From Candidatus Aerophobota bacterium (GTDB taxonomy: Bacteria; Aerophobota; Aerophobia; Aerophobales; JAGHCO01): 13,999 nucleotides of DNA. Shown here one piece after another: positions 6,715 through 12,527 of this stretch. The notes under the pieces were generated by a model, which was not told the DNA's origin, made no database searches, and saw only the letters and a list, made by a program, of their open reading frames with translations. Within the stretch, counting starts at the first letter, position 1, and each line of letters opens with the position of its first letter. A program made the translations under genes and the position numbers. The DNA lies in NCBI GenBank assembly GCA_021160405.1, contig JAGHCO010000114.1, forward strand, positions 1 through 13,999. Direction: 5' to 3'.

Positions 6715-7974
6715 TCTTTCTATCAGCTTTACTCCATTCATATAAGGATGCAGGACATCGGGGATACGCACTCTCTCATTCTCATCCTGGAAATTCTCTA
6801 AAATAGCTACTACAGTTCGTCCTATAGCTAAGCCAGAACCATTTAAGGTGTGAACGTAATGGATCAATCCCTTCTCTTTATCCCTATATCTTATAGAAGC
6901 TCTACGGGATTGATAATCCTCAAAGTTAGAACAGGTAGATATTTCCAGAAATCTCTTTTGACTTGGAATCCAAACCTCAATGTCATATCCAAAAGCAGCA
7001 GAGAAACCAAGTTCCTTTCCACATAATCTTACTACCCGATAGGGAAGCTCCAATTTCTTTAGCACTTCCTCGGCATCTAAAAGAAGTTTCTCCAATTCCT
7101 CATAAGAGGTTTGAGGAGTGGTAAATTTTACCAGCTCTACCTTGTTAAACTGATGTTGCCTAATTATTCCCTTAATCTTTTTACCATAAGCTCCTGCTTC
7201 TCTGCGGAAGCAAGGAGTGTAAGCAACATAGGAAAGAGGAAGGTCATCTTCCTTAAGTATCTCTTCCCTATGTAAATTAGTTACAGGAACCTCAGCCGTG
7301 GGAACAAGGTAATAATCATCCCTTTCGCATTTGTAAAGCTCTTCTCTAAATTTTGGAAGCTGTCCTGTTCCTGTAGTAGCTGCTGAGTTAGTCATAAAGG
7401 GAGGAAGAATTTCCTTATAACCTTGAGAGATATGTAAATCCAGCATAAAGTTAATGAGAGCTCTCTCTAAGCGAGCTCCCAGACCTTTGTAAACTACAAA
7501 GCCACTCCCAGTGATTTTAGCAGCTCTTTTAAAATCAAGAATATTTAAGTCTTCCCCAATCTGTTGATGATCTCGAGGAGAAAAATTAAACTTGGGCAAC
7601 TTGCCACATCTTTTCTCCTCTATATTATCATCTCCTCCAGGAACACTTGGATGAAGTCGATTGGGGAGATTAAGGAGAAAATCAGTGATTCTTTGTTCAT
7701 AGTTTCTTCTCTTTTTTTCCCATTCCTTTATGTGGAGGACGAGTTTTTGCGTTTCTTTAATTATATCTTGAGGGTCTTTTGAACTATTCTTCAGTTGGCT
7801 TATCTTCTTTGAGTATAAATTCTTTAGATGTTTTAACTCATCGCCCTTTTTGACACATTCTCTTCTCTCATCGTCTAAGTTAAGAAGAGTATCCAGATCA
7901 GCTTCTATTTCTCTTTTTTTTAGGCTTTCCCTCATTGTAGTTAAGTTTTTTCTAATCCATTTTACATCTAACAT
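6679..7974 (-). CDS. serS: Seryl-tRNA synthetase, C-terminus encoded within tRNA-Ser
   Basis: Class II synthetase that charges tRNA-Ser. The 431 residues show the N-terminal helical coiled-coil arm that grips the long variable arm of tRNA-Ser (about 28-100), the serine-binding TAE (226-228), motif 2 with CFRREAGAYGKK (255-266), GIIRQHQFNKVELVKF, and motif 3 NGSGLAIGRT (378-387). Bacterial SerRS usually ends soon after the PYMxG segment (here PYMNGVKLI, to 418). This one runs on for 13 more residues, ERGGVSELARSRS, of which 11 and the stop are read from tRNA-Ser(UGA). The ATG at 7974 is 6 nt after the ptsH stop, with AGGAT about 4 nt upstream. It is probably cotranscribed with the LysM gene and ptsH. 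Confidence 0.97.
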   Translation of the reverse strand: MLDVKWIRKNLTTMRESLKKREIEADLDTLLNLDDERRECVKKGDELKHLKNLYSKKISQLKNSSKDPQDIIKETQKLVLHIKEWEKKRRNYEQRITDFLLNLPNRLHPSVPGGDDNIEEKRCGKLPKFNFSPRDHQQIGEDLNILDFKRAAKITGSGFVVYKGLGARLERALINFMLDLHISQGYKEILPPFMTNSAATTGTGQLPKFREELYKCERDDYYLVPTAEVPVTNLHREEILKEDDLPLSYVAYTPCFRREAGAYGKKIKGIIRQHQFNKVELVKFTTPQTSYEELEKLLLDAEEVLKKLELPYRVVRLCGKELGFSAAFGYDIEVWIPSQKRFLEISTCSNFEDYQSRRASIRYRDKEKGLIHYVHTLNGSGLAIGRTVVAILENFQDENERVRIPDVLHPYMNGVKLIERGGVSELARSRS

Positions 7975-7980
7975 ATTATC

Positions 7981-8247
7981 CTACTTTTCTCCAAATTTTT
8001 TCTCAACTATTCCTGCCAGTGTTGTTACTGCCTCCTGTGCATCAGGACCCTCAGCCTTAATTTTAATTTTACTTCCCTTTTCTGCCGATAATAGCAAAAG
8101 AGACATTATACTTTTCCCATTAGCTTCCTGCCCATCTTTTTCTATCCAAATCTTCGATTCAAACTTAGAGGCAGCTTCTACCAGCATAGAAGCAGGTCTT
8201 ACATGCAGTCCAATTTCATTGGATATCTCAACTTCTCTTTCCACCAA
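7981..8247 (-). CDS. ptsH: Phosphocarrier protein HPr
   Basis: Cytosolic phosphocarrier of the sugar phosphotransferase system. The 88 residues have the active-site segment GLHVRPAS with His15 and a regulatory-site segment KSIMSL with Ser46, so it could take part both in phosphoenolpyruvate-dependent transfer and in HPr-kinase control. The start is TTG at 8247, or GTG one codon later; GGGAG lies about 8 nt upstream of the TTG and the TTG gives the standard His15 numbering. The start lies inside the LysM gene (20-nt overlap) and the stop is 6 nt before serS. No other PTS gene is in the window, so a role limited to regulation is possible. Confidence 0.93.
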   Translation of the reverse strand: MVEREVEISNEIGLHVRPASMLVEAASKFESKIWIEKDGQEANGKSIMSLLLLSAEKGSKIKIKAEGPDAQEAVTTLAGIVEKKFGEK

Positions 8248-9262
8248 AATGAACTCTCCCTTCTACGGGAAGATAATCCAGAGGATTTACTGGTTTTCCA
8301 TCGCTTTTTCGCACTTCAAAGTGAAGGACTGTGCGCTCTACCCCTCCCGTGCTACCTATCTCGGCAATGGGATCTCCTCTATTTACTACATCACCAATTT
8401 CTACTAAGTTAAGTGAGTTGTGCGTATAACAGGTCCAGATCCCGAGCCAACTATGTTTGATAATCAGAGTTTTCCCTAACCATTTACTCCAACCACTGAA
8501 AATGACTTTACCATCGGCAGGGGCGACAATAGTAGTTCCTTCAGGTGCAGTAATATCAATTCCTAAATTTCCTCCTCCAAAGTATTTAATTATCTTTCCT
8601 TTTAAAGGCCAGATAAGGGAGGGGGTTATCTTCCCTACAAAAGTTTTCTTCTCTTCTTTAAAGTTTTGTAGAGTGTTTGTACTCTCGGGCAAAGTTACCA
8701 TTTGTTCTGAAGCAGGTGTAGTTTCCTCCCCTGCAACAGGTGGTTCTTCTGATATGCTTATGGTTTCTTCTTGTTCTGAGGTGGCTATAGTTTCCCTGGA
8801 GATGCCCTCTGTTTCTTCAGAAGAATCTTTTATCTTTTGTTTTATGATTAACTCCTCTGGTATTTCTATCTTTCTAACTTCTTTAGCTCCGGGAATGAAG
8901 AGTCTTTGACCTGCCTTGATCTGCGTTGGATCAGAGATATTGTTAAAACGACAGATCTCTTTTTGTGAGACCCCGTAAGCCTTAGAGATGCGCCAGAGAG
9001 TCTCGTATCTCTTAACTGTATGATATACTCCCTGAATTTTTACAGGAATTATAAGTTTTTGCCCTGGGTAAATTTTACTTCCAGAAAGATTGTTTCTCTC
9101 TTTGATTTCTCTCCAGGAAACTCCATAACGTTTGCTGATCTGGTAAAGACTCTCTCCTCTTTTTACAATATGATATCGAGAATAGGAGATGGTTTCAGCA
9201 TAAGCAAGAACCGCAGTTAAGCAAATTACCAAAATAAAAATTGCTAAAATTCTCTTATCCAT
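8228..9262 (-). CDS. Exported protein with two LysM domains and a degenerate LytM/M23 domain
   Basis: The 344 residues begin with a signal peptide (hydrophobic 5-20, likely cut after AYA at 22), then LysM 1 (about 30-73), LysM 2 (about 80-124), a Glu/Ser/Thr-rich linker (about 130-205) and an M23/LytM domain (about 215-332). LysM binds peptidoglycan glycan strands. In active M23 enzymes the zinc site is HxxxD plus HxH. Here the first His is Asn232 (NLGID, Asp236 kept), and the HxH is VLH, with Val312 in place of the catalytic His and His314 kept; His281 is also kept. The architecture and losses resemble NlpD/EnvC proteins, which activate amidases rather than cut the wall themselves. That role is my inference. 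ATG start; the ribosome binding site is weak. Next upstream is a 335-nt leader; ptsH overlaps the 3' end. Confidence 0.9.
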   Translation of the reverse strand: MDKRILAIFILVICLTAVLAYAETISYSRYHIVKRGESLYQISKRYGVSWREIKERNNLSGSKIYPGQKLIIPVKIQGVYHTVKRYETLWRISKAYGVSQKEICRFNNISDPTQIKAGQRLFIPGAKEVRKIEIPEELIIKQKIKDSSEETEGISRETIATSEQEETISISEEPPVAGEETTPASEQMVTLPESTNTLQNFKEEKKTFVGKITPSLIWPLKGKIIKYFGGGNLGIDITAPEGTTIVAPADGKVIFSGWSKWLGKTLIIKHSWLGIWTCYTHNSLNLVEIGDVVNRGDPIAEIGSTGGVERTVLHFEVRKSDGKPVNPLDYLPVEGRVHFGGKRS

Positions 9263-9341
9263 AATGTCACTCAGTAATAGTTAAGTTTCTCTAAAAATAT
9301 GAGACTCACAGAGCTTTGAATATCCCCTATGGCAAACCTTT

Positions 9342-9398
9342 TTTTTCGGCGAAGAGTAAAATATGGTTTTTTCTCATAAAGTTTGCACAGCCGAAAAA
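9342..9398 (-). repeat. Inverted repeat in the LysM leader
   Basis: TTTTTCGGC (9342-9350) is the exact reverse complement of GCCGAAAAA (9390-9398), separated by 39 bases. On either strand the T-run is at the 5' side and the A-run at the 3' side, so it is not an intrinsic terminator. GCAAAC at 9332-9337 can also pair with GTTTGC at 9381-9386, a competing fold. Confidence 0.55.
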
Positions 9399-9460
9399 CT
9401 GGAGACTGAGCTACACATTAACGTAAGAATTAGTATAAGAGTTTTGTGAGGTCGTTTTCC

Positions 9461-9545
9461 GTGGGATGCCCAAAGATCTTTAGCAATGCTTACCTGTTAC
9501 ACTCCTCATCCACAGGATGCTCATCGGCTCAGCTTCAAATCCCAC
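9461..9545 (-). ncRNA. Possible structured leader RNA upstream of the LysM gene
   Basis: Read on the - strand, GUGGGAU (9545-9539) can pair perfectly with AUCCCAC (9467-9461), enclosing 71 nt. Inside, CAUCC-UGU-GGAUG forms a hairpin, and CCUGU can instead pair with ACAGG further on. Two alternative pairings inside a closed stem are what a riboswitch or other cis-acting RNA would show. The family is not recognised, and folding by eye cannot give significance; treat this as a candidate only. Confidence 0.3.
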
Positions 9546-9574
9546 TGTCCTTTTAATATTGTTTTATCCTTACC

Positions 9575-9595
9575 CCTTTAATCCTAACTTTATCT
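9575..9595. repeat. 21-bp repeat beside tRNA-Pro (other copy 4693-4713)
   Basis: The + strand sequence beginning CCTTTAATCCTAACTTT is shared with 4693-4713 at 20 of 21 positions (the first 17 identical). Here it lies 2 bp beyond the tRNA-Pro discriminator base; at the other site it is the 3' end of the unrecognised gene remnant upstream of ddl. Confidence 0.6.
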
Positions 9596-9597
9596 AG

Positions 9598-9672
9598 TCG
9601 GGATGGTGGGATTTGAACCCACGACCTCCTACTCCCGAAGCAGGCGCGCTTACCAGGCTGCGCTACATCCCG
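9598..9672 (-). tRNA. tRNA-Pro(CGG)
   Basis: A 75-nt tRNA without encoded CCA. The acceptor stem CGGGATG pairs with CATCCCG, with discriminator A; the D arm is GCGC-AGCCTGGTAA-GCGC; the anticodon stem CCTGC/GTAGG closes the loop TTCGGGA with anticodon CGG; the T arm is GTGGG-TTCAAAT-CCCAC. It reads CCG proline codons. Its first 10 nt are also the last codons and TAG stop of the membrane-protein gene upstream on the same strand. Both tRNA-Ser genes in the window carry CCA; this one does not. Confidence 0.96.
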
Positions 9673-10163
9673 GTAAATATTTTTAAAGCTCCCAATATCC
9701 CCAGGCTTGCCAGAAGAACAATGACTCCTGCTATACATACTCCAGTAAGAATAGCTGGAAAAGCATACCTAATAGGAATAAATAACAGAGAGCTAACTAT
9801 ACTTCCTGTCCATGCTCCAGTCAGTGGCAAGGGTATAGCTACTAACAGTATAACCCCAACTATACTGTATCTTTTTACTATTCTTTTCTTCCTCTCCATC
9901 TTGTCTGTCAGCCAATTGAATATCCTTAGACCTATTTTATATCTCTTAGCTACTCTCGATAAAACCCTAAGACCAAGCAAAAGAGGGATTACCGGGAGTA
10001 TATTTCCTGCTACACTTATCAGGTAAGCTTTACTTGGTGAAATTCCTTGAGACAGAGCGAAAGGAAGTCCTCCACGTAGCTCAGCTATAGGAAGCATACT
10101 TATAAGGAAAGTTAAGAATTCCTTAGAGAGGTACCAATTAGTCAATCTCTTCTCCCCATCCAT
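9663..10163 (-). CDS. COG2426 / Sm_multidrug_ex family membrane protein
   Basis: The 166-residue inner-membrane protein belongs to the family labelled small multidrug export protein, for which transport has little direct support. The family marks are PIAELRGGLPFAL near residue 25 and VAIPLPLTGAWTG near 110-122. Hydrophobic segments lie at about 12-30, 42-65, 98-118 and 125-160. The ATG at 10163 is preceded by AGGAAAAC and lies inside the end of pcm (26-nt overlap). The last two codons (GGG ATG) and the TAG stop are read from the first 10 nt of tRNA-Pro: the stop consists of tRNA nucleotides U8-A9-G10. Confidence 0.88.
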   Translation of the reverse strand: MDGEKRLTNWYLSKEFLTFLISMLPIAELRGGLPFALSQGISPSKAYLISVAGNILPVIPLLLGLRVLSRVAKRYKIGLRIFNWLTDKMERKKRIVKRYSIVGVILLVAIPLPLTGAWTGSIVSSLLFIPIRYAFPAILTGVCIAGVIVLLASLGILGALKIFTGM

Positions 10164-10788
10164 GTTTTCCTATTAAAGGGACAAAGATACATCTTTCCAC
10201 TGTTTGAGTAGTTATTTCTTCTTTTTTCTTCTCAATTACTTTTAGCTCCTGAGAGTAAGCATCTCCCACTGGAATAACCATTATCCCATTTTCTTTCAGT
10301 TGATGAATTAGAGGGACAGGAATGTCTTTAGCCCCTGCCGTTACTATTATTCTATCATAAGGAGAAAATTCCTCCCATCCCAAAGTTCCGTTACCAACAA
10401 TAATTTTGATATTACTATACTTTAGTTCCCTTAAAATTTTCTGTGCTTTTTGAGCGAAAGTTTTTATTCTCTCTACACTATAGACTTTCTTACTCAACAA
10501 CGCTAAGATAGCTGTTTGGTAACCTGATCCTGTGCCTATTTCTAAGACTTTCTCTTCACCTTTTAATTTTAAACATTGTGTCATTAAGGCAACTATGTAA
10601 GGTTGAGAAATGGTCTGACCTTCCCCTATAGAAAGAGGAAAATCTCCATAAGCATCCTCTCGAACCTCTTCAGGAACAAACCTCTCTCGAGGCACTTGGA
10701 GAAAAGCTGTCAGGACCCTCTCATCCTTAATTCCCCGGGGGATAAGCTGTTTTTTCACCATCTTTTCTCGGAGCTTTTGATAATCCAA
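10138..10788 (-). CDS. pcm: Protein-L-isoaspartate O-methyltransferase
   Basis: SAM-dependent cytosolic repair enzyme that methylates L-isoaspartyl residues in damaged proteins. The 216 residues match the family throughout: RERFVP (34-39), GEGQTISQPYIVALM (55-69, with the conserved Ser61), SAM motif I VLEIGTGSGYQTA (81-93), VYSVERI, and the IVTAGAKDIPVPLIHQL segment. The start is TTG at 10788, directly behind GGAAAGGAGAGG; the next ATG would cut off conserved residues. A consensus-like promoter lies just upstream, and the membrane-protein gene overlaps the 3' end. Confidence 0.96.
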   Translation of the reverse strand: MDYQKLREKMVKKQLIPRGIKDERVLTAFLQVPRERFVPEEVREDAYGDFPLSIGEGQTISQPYIVALMTQCLKLKGEEKVLEIGTGSGYQTAILALLSKKVYSVERIKTFAQKAQKILRELKYSNIKIIVGNGTLGWEEFSPYDRIIVTAGAKDIPVPLIHQLKENGIMVIPVGDAYSQELKVIEKKKEEITTQTVERCIFVPLIGKHGWGEEID

Positions 10789-10811
10789 CCTCTCCTTTCC
10801 TCCACTTGTTC

Positions 10812-10839
10812 ATTTTAGTATAAAAACCCAATTTGTCAA
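10812..10839 (-). promoter_or_regulatory. Promoter in front of pcm
   Basis: On the - strand, TTGACA (10839-10834), 16 bases, then TAAAAT (10817-10812). The expected start near 10805 leaves a short leader containing the strong AGGAG site before the TTG of pcm. It begins 3 bp after the stop codon of the DciA gene, so pcm and the genes behind it can be expressed apart from dnaN. Confidence 0.55.
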
Positions 10840-10841
10840 AC

Positions 10842-11330
10842 TTATCTAATCTTTGAGCGTATCTTCTTTAGCTTTTTATCCTTAACTAAAACTCTGTTTA
10901 AAATTTTGCGGAGAGGCTTATCTTCTATTTTATTTAACTTGTTTTTTATTTCCTCCAGTTCCTGCTCCTCCAATTTTATTCTCCTTATTCTCCAGTCTTT
11001 TGCCGGCCCACAGGTATTTCTATGTTTTACTTTACCTACCCTTAAGTATATATCTTTAATCACCTCTTTTCCTTGTCTTTGGTTAAGTTCTGAGATTATC
11101 TTTTCTTTAAAATAGGTAATCTGAGCCAGCCACCCAGAACTGTCAACCACTATAAATAAATTTCCTTTTCTTACTCGCAAAGGATAGGTATGTTTCTCAA
11201 TCTTTTCACCAACCACTTCTTTCCAATCCCTTAAAGCTTTAAGTTCCCTTAACTTTTTATTTATCCCCAATCGAGTAAAAACTCTTTCCAGTATCTCATC
11301 TACACAAGAGGGAAAGTTATCTCTCTTCAT
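10842..11330 (-). CDS. dciA: DUF721 (DciA-like) protein
   Basis: The 162 residues have a DUF721 domain in the first about 105: WKEVVGEKIEKHTYPLRVRKG, then NLFIVVDSSGWLAQITYFKEKI and LNQRQGKEVIKDIYLRVG. DciA proteins of this family help load the replicative DnaB helicase in bacteria without DnaC/DnaI. The remaining about 55 residues are charged and probably helical (many Lys, Glu and Leu). It lies 93 nt behind dnaN, in the place such genes hold near dnaA-dnaN-recF clusters, which supports the call. Only a weak AGAG precedes the ATG. The helicase-loading role is inferred from the family. Confidence 0.78.
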   Translation of the reverse strand: MKRDNFPSCVDEILERVFTRLGINKKLRELKALRDWKEVVGEKIEKHTYPLRVRKGNLFIVVDSSGWLAQITYFKEKIISELNQRQGKEVIKDIYLRVGKVKHRNTCGPAKDWRIRRIKLEEQELEEIKNKLNKIEDKPLRKILNRVLVKDKKLKKIRSKIR

Positions 11331-11423
11331 TGTTTTCTCTTTTGATTTTGAAAGGGATAATATTTGAATAAAGATGGGAAAACTTTAAATGGAGGTGAGA
11401 AGATGTGGAATTAAACTTAATTT

Positions 11424-12527
11424 TTACGCCGGTTCCTCTTCTCTTATCTTTATGGGCATTACTACATATGCATAATCTTCCCCTGCTTCTGGATATAACA
11501 CCCCCGGGCTTTCTAAATCAATCAGCCGCACTCGAACTAAATTTGTCCCTATAACTTTGAGAAGATCGATAAGATAAGCGGAGTTGAAACCAATTTCTAT
11601 TTCTCCTCCCCTTTCCACTTTAACTGGAATTTCTTCATAGGCACTGCCTACCTCAGGAGAAACAGAGCTAATGTGAAGCTTTTCTCCCCTTAAGTTAAAT
11701 TTCAGAAGATGGGATTTCTCTTCACTTAAGAGAGAAACTCTCCTTACCGCCCCTAACAATTTTTCTCTTTCTACCAGAATCTCTATATTATATTCCTGAG
11801 GAAAAACTCTTTCGTAGTCAGGAAACTTTGCATCAATTAACTGAGAAATTAAAAGAGTCTGAGGAGTCCGAAAGAAAATTTGATTCTCTCCTAATCCAAT
11901 TTTAACTTCTCCCTCTCTTCCCAGTATTCGCAAAAGTTGCTGCACAGCTTGCAGAGGAATTAGAGCTCTTAGTGAGGATTCAATGGAGTAGGGGATTTTA
12001 ATGAAGGCTAATCTTCGGCCATCTGTAGCTATTAGCTTAAGCTCCTTTCCTCCCCCTTCTAAATAAATACCGTTTAAGTTTCGTCTGGTTTCGTCTGTGG
12101 AGGCAGCAAAGACAGTTTTTTGAAACATCTCTCTAAGAGTAACCTGGGGGAGTGAGAAACTTTCTTTTCCTATGGAAGGGGACTCGGGGAATTCGCTACT
12201 GCTAAGACCAAGAAGGTTGAATGTGGCCTCTTTACACTTTATAGTTAGCCTGTTTTCCTCGGTCTCTAAATAAATCTCAACTGGTGGGAGCTCCCGGACA
12301 ATAGAGAATATCTTCTCACCCGGCATACAGATCTCTCCTTCTTCTTCTACCTTACCCGAAAAATTAGAGCGAATAGTGGTTTCAAGATTGGTAGCTGTTA
12401 GCTCAACTAACTCTTTTTTAGCTACCATTAAGATATGAGAGAGAATAGGAAGAGTAGTGCTTGTTAAAGCATTCTGAACCGGTCTTAATGCCTCCAGGAT
12501 ATCTTCTTTGGCACATGCTATCTTCAT
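11424..12527 (-). CDS. dnaN: DNA polymerase III beta subunit (sliding clamp)
   Basis: Forms the ring that tethers DNA polymerase to DNA. The 367 residues are the normal length and show the three-fold beta-clamp plan, with TTLPILSHILMVA (23-35), FPESPS about a third of the way in, TDGRRLA, LIDAKFPDYERVFP, and the C-terminal AYVVMPIKI. The ATG overlaps the xylB stop (ATGA), and AGAGGT lies 6 nt upstream inside xylB. The 93 nt after the stop hold nothing recognisable. dnaN usually follows dnaA and precedes recF; neither neighbour is here. Confidence 0.97.
   Translation of the reverse strand: MKIACAKEDILEALRPVQNALTSTTLPILSHILMVAKKELVELTATNLETTIRSNFSGKVEEEGEICMPGEKIFSIVRELPPVEIYLETEENRLTIKCKEATFNLLGLSSSEFPESPSIGKESFSLPQVTLREMFQKTVFAASTDETRRNLNGIYLEGGGKELKLIATDGRRLAFIKIPYSIESSLRALIPLQAVQQLLRILGREGEVKIGLGENQIFFRTPQTLLISQLIDAKFPDYERVFPQEYNIEILVEREKLLGAVRRVSLLSEEKSHLLKFNLRGEKLHISSVSPEVGSAYEEIPVKVERGGEIEIGFNSAYLIDLLKVIGTNLVRVRLIDLESPGVLYPEAGEDYAYVVMPIKIREEEPA

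Larger units (their letters stand above)
9263..9597 (-). other. Gene-free leader between tRNA-Pro and the LysM gene
   Basis: This 335-nt stretch has no credible protein gene on either strand; the short open frames through it are not protein-like. It holds a long-range stem (9461-9467 with 9539-9545), a second stem (9342-9350 with 9390-9398), and next to the tRNA a 21-bp sequence repeated at 4693-4713. I see no clear -35/-10 pair close to the LysM gene. It does not match the conserved cores of SRP RNA, tmRNA or RNase P RNA, nor the riboswitches whose sequences I can recall. Confidence 0.6.

Noticed and set aside
9515..9537. CCGATGAG on the - strand resembling a hammerhead ribozyme core
   Set aside because: The required CUGAUGA and GAAA elements and the three helices are not present.
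9263..9597. SRP RNA, RNase P RNA, tmRNA or 6S RNA in the leader
   Set aside because: The conserved cores of SRP RNA, RNase P RNA and tmRNA are absent; a short resemblance to 6S RNA (CTGAGCCGAT) stands alone.
9553..9738. 61-codon frame across tRNA-Pro on the - strand
   Set aside because: It is read mostly from the tRNA itself and its flank, with no protein-like features.
11391..11414. GGAGGTGA followed by ATG TGG AAT TAA on the + strand, like a tiny leader peptide
   Set aside because: It faces against dnaN and the DciA gene with no gene behind it on the + strand; likely chance.
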